The notes beneath the pieces are model-generated. The model worked only from the letters and a program-made list of their open reading frames with translations. It did no database searches and had not been told where the DNA came from. Below, piece after piece: positions 34,593 through 44,589 of a stretch of 64,000 nt of DNA. The translations under genes and the position numbers were made by a program. This stretch comes from Geobacter sp. OR-1. GTDB lineage: Bacteria; Desulfobacterota; Desulfuromonadia; Geobacterales; DSM-12255. The stretch's first letter is position 1, and each line of letters begins with the position of its first letter. Where the stretch lies: the NCBI RefSeq assembly GCF_000813145.1, contig NZ_BAZF01000003.1, positions 265,635-329,634 on the forward strand, given 5' to 3'.

Positions 34593-34621
34593 TTGACTTG
34601 AGCCGACGACTCATGTAAAAA
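34593..34621 (+). promoter_or_regulatory. Candidate promoter for tRNA-Glu
   Basis: TTGACT at 34593-34598 and TAAAAA at 34616-34621 with a 17-base spacer, 33 bases before the tRNA. A second TTGACA lies at 34572-34577. Confidence 0.45.
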
Positions 34622-34653
34622 CGCAGATTGCCGCGCATGACAGCAACACCAAC

Positions 34654-34731
34654 GTCCCCTTCGTCTAGCCCGGCCCAGGACACCGCCCTTTCACGGCGGC
34701 GACGCCGGTTCAAATCCGGCAGGGGACGCCA
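34654..34731 (+). tRNA. tRNA-Glu (anticodon TTC)
   Basis: Cloverleaf with acceptor arms GTCCCCT / AGGGGAC, an anticodon stem CCGCC / GGCGG around loop CTTTCAC (anticodon TTC), and a T arm GCCGG-TTCAAAT-CCGGC. The CCA end is encoded (34729-34731). A terminator follows. Glu-tRNA is also the substrate of HemA, encoded 4.5 kb away. Confidence 0.96.
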
Positions 34732-34736
34732 AATCT

Positions 34737-34775
34737 CAAAAAGGTCGCTTTTCTTCGGAGAAGCGGCCTTTTTTC
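34737..34775 (+). terminator. Terminator after tRNA-Glu
   Basis: AAGGTCGCTT-TTCTTCGGAG-AAGCGGCCTT hairpin followed by TTTTC and a second T5. Confidence 0.85.
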
Positions 34776-34907
34776 TTTTTGCCCATGTACAACTTTCCGC
34801 AATTTCAAATTCCAGAAGCTTTATGCAATTAGCATTGACATAACAACTGGTTAGATGTAGGTTGGCGCATTCTAAGGTTGTCGGGATGATCCGAAAAGGA
34901 GATGGCA

Positions 34908-35993
34908 ATGGGTGTACAGGGAGGCTGTCGGTTGAACCTGAAGAGAGTTGGCATTGCCGCTGCACTACTGACAACGGCTGTTGCGCTTGATACCGGCAGT
35001 GCCGGGGCAGCCATTACCAGGCTCACGGACGGAGGGAACACCACATTTCACCAGACCATCGCTGCCGCCTTCAACAGCATTACCGGTGACACCCCGGTAA
35101 TTGCCGCACAGGCAGGGACCTTCCGGGGGAACCTGGATATCGACCGCTCCGTGACCGTTAAGCTCAAGGGTGGCTATAATGGCAGTTACGCCGGCACTGT
35201 CGGTATGACTGCGATCGAAGGGGAGCTCTCGGTATCTTACGGGTCTTTAGAGCTGGACCGCATTGCCATCACCTCCGCACCTGCCGACCCGGTCAGGATC
35301 ATCTACCTGCATCACAGCACCGGCAACAATGTCTGGTACGGCGGTGTCCCGGAATTCATCTCGTCCTACAACAGCTCCACTGGCGCCAATTTCCAGATAA
35401 CCGAGCGCGCCTACCCGGACAGTCCGTACCCGTGGGAGAACTACCCGTACGACTACTGGAAGCTCTGGGTCGATACCACGGGCGAAACCGGTTACCTGGA
35501 ACAGGATACTCTGGACACCCTGGCAGCCAACTACGACGTCATCGTATTCAAGCATTGTTTTCCGGTGAGCGACATCGAAGCGGATACCGGTGCTCCGGAC
35601 ATCGCCTCCAGCAGGAAGTCGCTGGAGAATTACCAGCTGCAGTACAATGCCCTGAAGACACGGCTGCGCCAGTTCCCGGACAAGAAATTCATCGTCTGGA
35701 CCGGGGCTGCACTTACCGAAGCAGCAACCATGCCGGAAAACGCGGAACGTGCCCGGCAGTTTTTCAGCTGGGTGAGAAACAGCTGGGATGAAACCGGGGA
35801 CAATATCTTTGTCTGGGACTTCTGGACGCTGGAGACCGGCGGCGGGCTGTACCTGACGCTCGAAAATGCGGCGAGCTCAGGAGATTCCCATCCCAACGGG
35901 ACGTTCTCCGCAGCGGTGGCCCCGCTTGTCGGGAAGCGGATTGTGGACGTTATCGAAGGGGGCGGCGACTCGGGGAGCATCACCGGCGACTAG
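34908..35993 (+). CDS. Exported SGNH-hydrolase-like protein
   Basis: About 361 residues from the ATG at 34908, six bases after AAAAGGAG; ATG 34902 touches that site. A signal peptide is visible (VGIAAALLTTAVALDTGSAGA). The N-terminal ~110 residues hold a surface-type module with KLKGGYNGSYAGT and LELDRIAITS. A closely similar module ends the giant subtilase protein. The rest (IIYLHHSTGNNVWYGGV at the start, late GDSHPNGTFSAAV with Asp and His) resembles an SGNH-like esterase/hydrolase fold; the substrate is unknown. It lies alone between tRNA-Glu and a membrane-protein gene. Confidence 0.65.
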   Translation: MGVQGGCRLNLKRVGIAAALLTTAVALDTGSAGAAITRLTDGGNTTFHQTIAAAFNSITGDTPVIAAQAGTFRGNLDIDRSVTVKLKGGYNGSYAGTVGMTAIEGELSVSYGSLELDRIAITSAPADPVRIIYLHHSTGNNVWYGGVPEFISSYNSSTGANFQITERAYPDSPYPWENYPYDYWKLWVDTTGETGYLEQDTLDTLAANYDVIVFKHCFPVSDIEADTGAPDIASSRKSLENYQLQYNALKTRLRQFPDKKFIVWTGAALTEAATMPENAERARQFFSWVRNSWDETGDNIFVWDFWTLETGGGLYLTLENAASSGDSHPNGTFSAAVAPLVGKRIVDVIEGGGDSGSITGD

Positions 35994-36048
35994 CAGCGCT
36001 CGCATGTTTGGGAGGTAAGGCAATTGAATAGTGATGGAGACAAAATAA

Positions 36049-37649
36049 TTGAATAGAATATTTAAGCAGGATTTCGACACCCTTACCGATAAAGCCATAA
36101 ATGTTTTATTCGTCGCCGCCATCTTTATTTCAGTAATCATATATCTATTACATATCGTTACTCATTTCCCTTTCTTTGATGGTTCTATCCATATCCGCTA
36201 CCTCTGGTTGTTATCTGCCGGATATCGCGCCAATGTAGATTTCTTCTGCTTTTATCCGACACTCGGGTATTTTATTACGCTCCCCTATTTCAAGCTGTTC
36301 CCCGAATCGGCTTTTGTTCTACTGGCACTCCGTTTGTTCGCCGCAACAACCATAGCGCTTATCGGCCTCACCTATTATTGCCACGGTCGAAGAATCTCCC
36401 GGGATTGGGTCCTGGCGCTGTTGCCCTTTCTCCTGATCAGCACTGATCGGAGCATCGGCGTCTTTTTTTCCGAGTACAGTATCGATCATCTTGCGGCACT
36501 GGCGGCAATCCTGGCCATGTCTCTCGTAATGTCCGAACCCGGTTTCTTAAGGCTGGTGCTATGCACCATGCTCAGCCTGACCTCTCTTTTCATAATGCCC
36601 AAATACCATTTTCCCCTGTTTTCGGTTTACTCGGTTATATCGGGGTTTATTACGCAAAGACAAAAAAACCGTCTCTAGCGATATTGGGGCCGATTGTCGG
36701 GGCGATTTCAGCGCTGGCAATGATTTTCGTCATATTTCTATTAAACCAGGGCTCGATCACAAATAACATTAAATATGCATACCTTTTCAATTTTAGATTT
36801 ACCTCGGTATTGGAAGAACAGATCGGCGATCTGCCGAGGTTTTCCCCGATCATTGTCTATGTGCTGAGTTTTTTGCGCCATCACCCGCTCCTGTCAGTTT
36901 CATTCATAATCGGCATATTTGCCTGGCTGAGATATGCGAAAGCCGGGTGGAGAACACCTGACCCGCATATCTGGGGTGGTGGCGGCATCCTGCTGGGTTG
37001 CATCGTCTCCTCATTTTTTGAAGCCGTCTATTGTGAACAGTACCTGACGCCGATATTGCTCTGTATGGCCCTGTTTGTGCCGTTTGCCTATTCCGAAATG
37101 GTTGCCGGCCCCAAAACAATAAGATTGGTGCGGCACCTGTATGTCATTATTGCCTTTTGTATTCTTGCCGTGCGGCTCGACGGGGTTGCCGACGAATTTA
37201 AACTGACGCCGTATAATGCCCGCGGCAACACGCCTACGACCAACAAGATTATCGGCGAGGTAACCATGGCGCCCACCGGTCTCAACATCCTGAACGAATA
37301 TGATGATATATTGGGGATCATCCCCAGGAACGAGACAGTGGTAGCTCCCTGGCCTTTTCATCCGTTGTTCCGCCGGGATCTTACCTTCCAGATATTCGAT
37401 GACCGGCCCAGCCTTGCTGGCGCTTTCAAGGAGAATGACCCGATGAAACGGACATTTGCGCCGGAAACTTTCAATAATGCCCTTGAGCGCAACCCTCCGG
37501 GCCTCATTGTACTTCAGGATATGGACGGGTTTTATCCCCCCGGATGGCACCAGGTCGCGACCGATTTTCTGATGCGCCATGAAGATATTTATGAAAAATA
37601 CGCCACCAAGCTGTATCAAGGCTATATAAGGAAGGATCTGCTTGACTAA
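36049..37649 (+). CDS. Multi-spanning membrane protein, possible GT-C glycosyltransferase-like (frameshifted)
   Basis: Starts at TTG 36049 after GGAGA. The first frame gives 209 residues with several membrane helices; the second frame carries the rest to 37649. The frames join cleanly if the C4 run at 36613-36616 is read as five Cs (HFPPVFGLLGYIGVYY), giving ~530 residues. An early extracytoplasmic acidic motif (HFPFFDGSIHIRYLW) followed by ~10 helices and a soluble C-terminal region (FHPLFRRDLTFQIFDDRPS) resembles lipid-linked-sugar glycosyltransferases (PMT/ArnT-like). That function is tentative. Confidence 0.6.
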
Positions 37650-37677
37650 ATGCGGTCAAGCAGGAGGGTAATGATCG

Positions 37678-37708
37678 AAAAGGCCGTTTCCACCGAGACG
37701 GCCTTTTC
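37678..37708 (+). terminator. Terminator after the membrane-protein gene
   Basis: AAAAGGCCGTTTC-CACC-GAGACGGCCTTTT hairpin, self-flanked by A4 and T4. Confidence 0.85.
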
Positions 37709-37801
37709 TGTTGTTGTTTCGCAAACGCTTTTGGGTACAATGAAACAAAAGGTGTCTGGTCAGCTTTACGGCTGAAGCCATTATTTGTCGAAAAGGGCGC
37801 C

Positions 37802-38899
37802 ATGAGCAGACTGTTTCGCTACCTGGAACCTGCCTATCTCTCCGGTCTCATCGAAGACCCGTGTCTGATTGTTCGCGACCGCCCCATTCATCGCAGTATC
37901 ATGATCGATTGCGGCTCGCTTCATCACCTGGCAAAGCGCGAACTGAAGCCGGTAATGGCCATATTTGTCAGCCACGCCCACATGGATCATTTCATGGGGT
38001 TCGATGCCTTTGTGCGGCAGGTGCACGCCAGCCCCAGAACAATCGAAATGTTCGGCCCGCCCGGATTCGCGGCCCGGGTATCGGCCCGCTTGAACGGGTA
38101 TGATTGGAACCTGTGCGAGCCATACTGGTGCAGCTTTATCGTCAGGGAAATCCATAGCGACCGGACCGTTTCGTTCGAGTTCCATGGGCCATCCGCCTTC
38201 CGGTGCGAAGAGGCGGGCGAGCAGCACCGGACCGGAGACCTGATCTATCGCCATAACCATATCGAAGTCTCGGCCCGGCTGTTTGATCACGGCATTCCGG
38301 TCCTGGCTTTCCGGGTGAATGAAAGGAAAATATTCGGTATTGATGCCGGAAAACTGGCGGAATACGGTTTGGTGCAGGGAGAATGGCTGCGGGAGCTCAA
38401 AAAACGCTACTTCCGGGAATGGGCTCAGGACGAGCCGATTTCGGTTACTAAAATGGCCGGAGGCTGCCGGGTGGCAGAGCCGGTCGCAGATGCCGAAGCA
38501 CTTTATGCTGTGGTCTGCGCCGCAGAAATCCCTGCCGGGATCGGTTACGTCACGGATATCGGGTTCTCTCCGGAAAATCGCGAGGGAGTGGTGTCGTTTC
38601 TCCAGGGGGTTGAGCTGCTGGTGTGCGAATGCGCCTTTCTTAAGGCCGATATGCACAAGGCCAGGGCATCGAGGCATTTATGCACCAAAGACCTGAACGA
38701 ACTGCTTGACCGGTTGCGGCCGCGGCTATTTCTAGCGATACATCTCTCCAAGACCTACCTCGACCGGAGCGAGGAGCTTTACGCCGAGCTTTCACCCCCT
38801 CCCGGAACGAAGATCATCAGAATCCCCGAGCATGTTGCCCCGCGTCCGGTCTATTCCTGCGATGTTACCCGGCTCAACTCCGACCGTTTTCCGCAGTAA
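37802..38899 (+). CDS. MBL-fold metallohydrolase (ribonuclease Z-like)
   Basis: 365 residues. The metal motif FVSHAHMDHFMGFD is the HxHxDH signature of the metallo-beta-lactamase fold. A GYVTDIGFSPENREGV aspartate region, CECAFLKADMHKA, and a late His (LFLAIHLSKTY) complete the usual ligands. RNase Z-type features include LFDHGIPVLAFRV. Sequence around the motif differs from canonical tRNase Z, so the substrate may be RNA or another phosphoester. Its last 26 bases overlap the end of the convergent gene at 38874. Confidence 0.8.
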   Translation: MSRLFRYLEPAYLSGLIEDPCLIVRDRPIHRSIMIDCGSLHHLAKRELKPVMAIFVSHAHMDHFMGFDAFVRQVHASPRTIEMFGPPGFAARVSARLNGYDWNLCEPYWCSFIVREIHSDRTVSFEFHGPSAFRCEEAGEQHRTGDLIYRHNHIEVSARLFDHGIPVLAFRVNERKIFGIDAGKLAEYGLVQGEWLRELKKRYFREWAQDEPISVTKMAGGCRVAEPVADAEALYAVVCAAEIPAGIGYVTDIGFSPENREGVVSFLQGVELLVCECAFLKADMHKARASRHLCTKDLNELLDRLRPRLFLAIHLSKTYLDRSEELYAELSPPPGTKIIRIPEHVAPRPVYSCDVTRLNSDRFPQ

Positions 38900-39752
38900 A
38901 GGTGTTGATCCCGGCATTGACGCCGATGGTCTTATAGATCCTGATTTCGTCCCAAGGTTCGCTCAGGATTTCACCCACCTCCTGGTCACCCCAGGGGCCG
39001 TTCAGGATACCGTCGTGGATGGCCCAACTCCTGCCGTGAACACTCTTTTCCATCCCGGGCATCCGGAACGGGGTCGAACCGTCCAGCCTTTTGAAGAGCG
39101 CCCCGCCAGGCCTGAATTCCCGGTCGATCGTCAGCATCATGCGCCGGCCGGTCAGGTAGTCGAACCCGAATTTTTCATACCTGACGGCGTTGTCGTAGGT
39201 CAGCGGTTCGGCCATGATGATTTCCATCCCGAGGGCATCGACAAAGAGCTCGAACAGGTGGAAAAACTCGCCGAACATCCCGAGTCCCCGGCTGGTCTGG
39301 TTCGGGAATAGCCCGGCCCGCATCGCCCTGATCTCTTCGGGGATATTGCGCCCCAGGCGGGTAAACAGGTTGTCCCGCCCGTTTTCATCGACATCGACAG
39401 CAAACCTCGGTGCCGAGGGATCATTGATTATGCAGAACGAGAGTTCCATCTGGTGATAATGGGTCTCGGCAATATCGAGGAAAAACACAGTAGTGGCGTC
39501 GTCGGGTTCTTGCCTCACCTCTATCCTTGCCAGCGCCATCCCTTCCGGAGCAATGATGGTGACCCTTTTCCGCTGGTCCGGGCCGAGAAAGGTTAGCGGA
39601 GAAATGTTCAGCAGGTTGAAGAGGCGGGGCGGGATGATCCGGCCATAAACCTGCTCTTTTTCAGGCGCGGGCAGGGCGTTTATCTCCCGGAGGCCGGTGA
39701 GCGTGTTTTCATGCCTTGACCGGAGCGGCATGTTCTCCTGCAGTTTGCTCAT
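38874..39752 (-). CDS. Conserved hypothetical protein, GNAT-like
   Basis: About 292 residues from the ATG at 39752. I do not recognise a named family. A segment near residue 200 (EPLTYDNAVRYEKFGFDYL) resembles the AxxxYxxxGF element of N-acyltransferases, and LDIAETHYHQMELSF may form a core strand. No signal peptide or membrane segment is seen. It reads in the same direction as the sensor kinase upstream (45-base gap) and may belong to that operon. Confidence 0.6.
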   Translation of the reverse strand: MSKLQENMPLRSRHENTLTGLREINALPAPEKEQVYGRIIPPRLFNLLNISPLTFLGPDQRKRVTIIAPEGMALARIEVRQEPDDATTVFFLDIAETHYHQMELSFCIINDPSAPRFAVDVDENGRDNLFTRLGRNIPEEIRAMRAGLFPNQTSRGLGMFGEFFHLFELFVDALGMEIIMAEPLTYDNAVRYEKFGFDYLTGRRMMLTIDREFRPGGALFKRLDGSTPFRMPGMEKSVHGRSWAIHDGILNGPWGDQEVGEILSEPWDEIRIYKTIGVNAGINTFTAENGRS

Positions 39753-39797
39753 TCGGCACCCCTGCAGCAACCCCGGGTATCCCGTGCCAATAATGAA

Positions 39798-41381
39798 TCA
39801 GAACAGCCGGTCATCGCTCTTTGCCATTGGCAGGGTAATGCTGACAACAGTTCCTTCCCCCGGCTTGCTGGAAAGCCGGATCGCGCCGCCGTGCCCCTCT
39901 ATGATCCCGTAGGTGACCGCCAGCCCCAGCCCGGTTCCGTCTTCTTTGGTTGTGTAAAACGGGTCGAAGGCGCGCGCCAGCTCCTCTTCGGTCATCCCCT
40001 TACCTTCATCGGCGATCTGAAGGGTTGCTGTTGACCCTTCAGTGGATATGGCGCAGCTGATGGTGCCGTTCCCCTTCATTGCCTGGCCGGCATTGATCAG
40101 GACATTGACCAGGACCTGGATCATCTGCTGCTGGTCGGCAACAATGGTGGCATCGCCTTCCGGCAGAACAACCTTGACCGGTTTCACCGCCTCATGGGCC
40201 CTGGCGAGTTCAACCGATTCGGACAGCACCTTGGCCAGGCTGAGCGGCGCAGTTCTCGGTTCGTCGGACCGGGAAAACTCCAGCAGCCGCCGGGCAATTG
40301 TGGCGCAGCGCTGCGCCTCGCTGGAAACCCTTGCCAGGTCGGCTTTGCCTTGTTCGCTCGTCTCGCCCATTGCCAGCGAGGTATGAAGCATGATCCCGGT
40401 GAGCGGATTGTTGATCTCGTGGGCAATCCCCGCTGCCAGGGTTCCCAGGGAGGCAAGGCGCTCCGAACGTTCCAGCAGCACCCTTGCGGCCAGGAGTTCG
40501 CCGGTCCGTTTCTCGACCTCGCTTTCCAGCGATACGTTCATGTCCTGCAAGGTTTGCTGCGATTCCTGGAGCGCTGCCGCCATCTGATTGAACTCATATC
40601 CAGCGGCATCGAATTCGCGAATCCTGGTGATGCCGACCCGTTCTTCGAGGCTTCCGGCAGCCATTGCCCTGGCCTTTTCCGAGAGCGAGGTCAGGGGGCC
40701 GGTAACGAATCGTCGCAGTGCCCAGAAAGTGATGCCGCAGGAGAGCGAACCCCAGATAAAGGCGAGCATCCAGACATTATCCACCAGATTCGCATAAACG
40801 GCATCCATGGCCACCAGCGGTATCTGGGTGGTAAGGATTCCGAGTGCCCGTTGTTCCTTCTTGTGGTAATGGCAGGCCTCGGTGCATTGCGGAGAGTTCG
40901 GGATGATCCGGGCATAGGTCAGGAGCCGTTCCTTGCCGCTCTTCTCGATCCGGTAGCCGGCGTCTTTAACGATGCTGGACCCCTTTTCGTGGCAGAGGGC
41001 GCACTCAGCGGCGCGGATGGTATTGTTTTCCCCGTCCGAGACGCTGCTGGAGATGACCCGGCCGTTCTTGGCCAGAATTCGCACCGGACCGCCGCTCCCC
41101 TGAAGGCCGATCTCCTCGATCACCTGATGCACGAGAATCTGGTCATTTTTCAGCATGTGGCTGCGGGTGGCGCCCAGGATGGCAAATGCCGTCCGCTCCG
41201 CTTCACTCACCGCCCCCTTCTGCAGGGCGGTCCGGATCTCCCTGGTGGTGAGATACCAGGCCCCGGCTGCCAGGATGATTGCTGAAATCAGGATGTACAG
41301 CGAAAAGATGTCGCTGATGCTCCTGACATAGGCGAACTGTTCGGGCGACGGTGTCTTTGCTCCGGTTTGCTTGCTAGCCAT
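39798..41381 (-). CDS. Membrane sensor histidine kinase with two c-type heme motifs
   Basis: 527 residues. TM1 ~26-44 and TM2 ~203-222 enclose a periplasmic domain holding CALCH (127-131, CxxCH) and CTEACH (166-171, CxxxCH) heme-attachment patterns. A HAMP linker follows, then a coiled coil, HisKA (ERLASLGTLAAGIAHEINN, phospho-His) and HATPase (LVNVLINAGQAM, ADEGKGM, GTGLGLAVTYGIIEGHGG). It is probably a redox or gas sensor that uses covalent heme. Its ATG overlaps the glutamate dehydrogenase stop by 8 bases. No response regulator is adjacent. Confidence 0.9.
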   Translation of the reverse strand: MASKQTGAKTPSPEQFAYVRSISDIFSLYILISAIILAAGAWYLTTREIRTALQKGAVSEAERTAFAILGATRSHMLKNDQILVHQVIEEIGLQGSGGPVRILAKNGRVISSSVSDGENNTIRAAECALCHEKGSSIVKDAGYRIEKSGKERLLTYARIIPNSPQCTEACHYHKKEQRALGILTTQIPLVAMDAVYANLVDNVWMLAFIWGSLSCGITFWALRRFVTGPLTSLSEKARAMAAGSLEERVGITRIREFDAAGYEFNQMAAALQESQQTLQDMNVSLESEVEKRTGELLAARVLLERSERLASLGTLAAGIAHEINNPLTGIMLHTSLAMGETSEQGKADLARVSSEAQRCATIARRLLEFSRSDEPRTAPLSLAKVLSESVELARAHEAVKPVKVVLPEGDATIVADQQQMIQVLVNVLINAGQAMKGNGTISCAISTEGSTATLQIADEGKGMTEEELARAFDPFYTTKEDGTGLGLAVTYGIIEGHGGAIRLSSKPGEGTVVSITLPMAKSDDRLF

Positions 41382-44340
41382 CAGTGTCCCTTGGGATGCG
41401 CGCCAGGTGGCGGCGGATTGAGTCTTCGAATGCAGCCTGGCGGTCGGTATTGTACACCATGGATGATCCTATTTCCGCTGCCAGTATGGCATAGAGGTAT
41501 TTCTCGGGCAACCTGGAAACGCGGCGGCGGTACTGCTGTTCACGGAAGATGCCGGGGAGATGAGCCAGTATGGCGCGCCTGAAGAGCGGTTGGCGGCAGA
41601 GTTCCGGGCGGTCCCGGAAAAATCCGAACAACCTGGCATACAGGGCGTTGATTTCGCTGCTGAGGCTGAACGATATCTCGGTGCAGAGCGCTCCCGGCTC
41701 CTCGCGCCATCGTTTCAGGATTATCCTGGCCTCGTCTTCAGCCCGTTTTTCCAGGATCTTCAGGACATCCGCGACATACCGCTCTTTCAGGGCCAGGAAC
41801 TCTGACTCCGACAGCAGGAGGTTTGCGATGATCTCGTAGGATGAGGAGATCACGCCGCACTTGTTGGCAGAGGAGTCGCGCATGATGATGACCCCGCTCC
41901 GTTGCAGCTTCACCCTGGCCTCAGGGGTGATAAAGGAGTTGGCTCCCTCCACAATGACCCTGGCTGACGGGGTGCCGTCCGCCTGCAGATACCCCTGCCA
42001 GTTGGCAGCGTCGATCGTCTCCGGCCGGCCTCCGGCCGGGATGAACAGGTCGGCGGTAACCGTGAACGGGAGTTCGCCGTAAAGGCGGGAGAAATCGTCG
42101 ATGGAGAGCCATTCTTCGCTGAGCTTCCCTTCTGCTTTCGTCACTCTCCGGTAAAGTTCCCGTACCCCGTCTCTTTTCGCGCCGCTCCGGAACAGCATGA
42201 AGCCGCCGTCGTGGAGCCGCGCCGGATCGAATCCGTCCAGATCGCAGCGCAGCACGATCCGCTGCAGTTCCACGTGGTCCGCCCCTTCCGGGTCGTACAG
42301 GGCAGCAGTGCCGTCCAGGATCAGGCGGATGGCAACCTTCGGGCACCGCTCCAGCATGATCCGAATGGCGTTGCCGGCCACATCGCCGTTCGTCCCGCCG
42401 GTAAACTTGACGCTGAAGCTGTCCTTACGGATATCGATCCCCAGCTCCCGCATGGTGATCTCGACGAACTTGACAACACCGGTGGAGGTGACGCCGTACT
42501 CCTTGTGATTGATCCCGACCTCCTTGCTGGAGATCACGCCGATACCGAGGATGTACCCCCGTTTCTTCGAGAGTCCGGCGATCGTCTCGATCATCGAGTC
42601 GTGCATGTTCTCGTCCGGGCCGAGCTCGATCGGCTCATCCTGGCGGTAATAATCAATTACCAGCGGGTTGGCGGCCACTCCCCCCCTGGTGATGAAGATA
42701 TCGAGAAAGGCGTTGATAACCCCGTACTGCAGCTTGTAGAGCCGCCAGGTCTCCAGCTCCCGCTCCCGCTTCCGCATCAGGTCGGCAGCGTCGAGGAGCA
42801 GCACCATTTTCGAGCCGCCTTCGTAGATGTCCTTGTTTTTCAGGTGCTGGGTGTGGGCCAGGACGAAGTTCTCTCGGAACAGGGTGTTGGCACTGGTGAT
42901 GAAGTCGTCCGGATTGCGGGCGATGACAGTGCGCCATCCTCCCCGGGCAATGTCGGAGAAGCCGATGTGGAAGCCGAACCCCGAGCGGCTGAAAAAGAAG
43001 GTGATACGGAACGGCTTGGCCTGCGGCAGGTCCTCGGTCGACTGCCGGGGGAGTTCGTCAAGGTAGGCCGGGTCGAGACGAAAGGCGAGCGCCTGCTTTT
43101 CCGGGACAAAGAAGTTCGTCTTCAATGTATTGCGGATGAAAACCAGGGCGCAGCCGAAGATGTCACGCCGGATCTCGTCCAGGTACCGGTGGCCGGTGTT
43201 GTACCCTGCCAACTCTCTCCTGGTCTCGGCCAGCAGCAGGTCGAAATCCTGCTCCCGGTTGTTGTTGTCGGGGTCGAAGCGGGTCTTGAAGAGTTTCACC
43301 AACTGCAGGGCGATCTCGGGGTGGGAGTGGAAGGCGCTCTGCACGTCTTCCACACCGAAACGGTCCGGCTGGCTATGGGCCAGGTTGGTATGGCAGAAGG
43401 CGATCAGGGCATTCACCAGAGAGGCGTCCTCGCCGGACAACAGGCCGGTGGTGACGCATTCGCGGTAGCAGTACGATTTGGTGGCCAGGATCTGCGAATT
43501 GTAGAGTTCCTGGCGGAGTTCGGTGAACTGCGCCGATCCCCGTTCCAGGGGGGAGCTGTCGCGGCGGCGCACGTAGAAGGTTCCAAGGAAATAGGGGTGG
43601 ACGCCGTTGGAGATGGTCAGGCAGTAGGCCCGGTTGACGCCGAGATTGAGGCGGTTGAACACCTCCATCACCTGGGTGAGGAAATCGGTCTGGGGTGGGT
43701 TGCCGACGGCAAAATGGACCCGTGACTCGCTCCCGTCCCCCATCAGCTCCACATCGAGGTACAGGCCGTTGTTCCGGTTCCCTTTCTGCAGCAGGTGGAG
43801 GACCTGGGCCACCCGTATCGGCGACGAGGTGCGCACGTAATTCTCGTTGTTGAGCCAGATCAGCCGGAGCAGACGGTCGAAATCGACCATGTCGAACCCC
43901 GGGTAGAGCCGCTTCAGTTCCCGTATCGCTTTGCGCCTGATTGCTGCGGGGATGTCGGGGGGGGCTGCGGCGCAGATCTCTTCGTTGCTCTTCCGGTCGA
44001 ACTCGAATCGCTGGATCTCCAGGGTCTGGCCCGTCCCGGGCATTGCCCCTTCGGAATGGGAAAACATGGCATAGGAGATTTCGCTTTCGCGGATGGTCTG
44101 GAGCGTTTCATACAGCGAACCGGGGAAGTTGGCGATTGCCTGGATCAGTATCTTGTCGCGGTCGGCCAGGATCAGGCGGCGGTTGCGGCACAGGGTCCCC
44201 AACTCCCGCTCCAGGATTACCAGCGCTTCGGGCTCGTCCTTCATTGAGACGAAAAAATACGGATTCATCTCGGCCTTGAGCCAGGCGCGGTTGGCAGAGC
44301 GGCTGGAAGCGGGCAGCAGAGCGGTCCCTTGAGGGGTCAT
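41374..44340 (-). CDS. Large NAD-specific glutamate dehydrogenase
   Basis: 988 residues, start at ATG 44340 with AAGGAG 8 bases upstream. The C-terminal ~530 residues hold the Glu/Leu/Phe/Val dehydrogenase core: IGFSDIARGGWRTVI, DIYEGGSKMVLLLDAADL (substrate Lys), YGVTSTGVVKFVEIT, KFTGGTNGDVAGNAIRIML (Rossmann region), IVEGANSFITPEARVKLQ. The long N-terminal part has no clear domain and is typical of the ~115 kDa class. It converts glutamate to 2-oxoglutarate, usually for catabolism. A heme-motif kinase is coupled at its 3' end. Confidence 0.92.
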   Translation of the reverse strand: MTPQGTALLPASSRSANRAWLKAEMNPYFFVSMKDEPEALVILERELGTLCRNRRLILADRDKILIQAIANFPGSLYETLQTIRESEISYAMFSHSEGAMPGTGQTLEIQRFEFDRKSNEEICAAAPPDIPAAIRRKAIRELKRLYPGFDMVDFDRLLRLIWLNNENYVRTSSPIRVAQVLHLLQKGNRNNGLYLDVELMGDGSESRVHFAVGNPPQTDFLTQVMEVFNRLNLGVNRAYCLTISNGVHPYFLGTFYVRRRDSSPLERGSAQFTELRQELYNSQILATKSYCYRECVTTGLLSGEDASLVNALIAFCHTNLAHSQPDRFGVEDVQSAFHSHPEIALQLVKLFKTRFDPDNNNREQDFDLLLAETRRELAGYNTGHRYLDEIRRDIFGCALVFIRNTLKTNFFVPEKQALAFRLDPAYLDELPRQSTEDLPQAKPFRITFFFSRSGFGFHIGFSDIARGGWRTVIARNPDDFITSANTLFRENFVLAHTQHLKNKDIYEGGSKMVLLLDAADLMRKRERELETWRLYKLQYGVINAFLDIFITRGGVAANPLVIDYYRQDEPIELGPDENMHDSMIETIAGLSKKRGYILGIGVISSKEVGINHKEYGVTSTGVVKFVEITMRELGIDIRKDSFSVKFTGGTNGDVAGNAIRIMLERCPKVAIRLILDGTAALYDPEGADHVELQRIVLRCDLDGFDPARLHDGGFMLFRSGAKRDGVRELYRRVTKAEGKLSEEWLSIDDFSRLYGELPFTVTADLFIPAGGRPETIDAANWQGYLQADGTPSARVIVEGANSFITPEARVKLQRSGVIIMRDSSANKCGVISSSYEIIANLLLSESEFLALKERYVADVLKILEKRAEDEARIILKRWREEPGALCTEISFSLSSEINALYARLFGFFRDRPELCRQPLFRRAILAHLPGIFREQQYRRRVSRLPEKYLYAILAAEIGSSMVYNTDRQAAFEDSIRRHLARIPRDTDG

Positions 44341-44589
44341 GGTCGGTCACTCCTTGGAGAAGTTCAAGCTCAAGAGAAAATCTACCGTAGATGACGGAAT
44401 TTGCCAGCTAAGGAAAGTTTAATTTACCATTGCCTGCCAAAAGAACAGCACTGTGTCACCTTTCAGGAGGCCCCTTCTTTCTTTTATTCATTTCAGATTG
44501 CCGCCATCAAGCGAATCAGCTTGCCAAACAATAGCACGCTGATAAGATTGGCATTGTCACGCAGACATGTCCCGCACCGGAGGTTGATA

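Noticed and set aside
42211..43725. 504-codon plus-strand open frame inside the glutamate dehydrogenase
   Set aside because: Composition shadow opposite a well-supported dehydrogenase; no conserved features.
44548..44575. Possible sigma-54 promoter before the HD-GYP gene (TTGGCATTGTCACGCA)
   Set aside because: The GG and GC elements are nine bases apart instead of ten, so the spacing does not fit.
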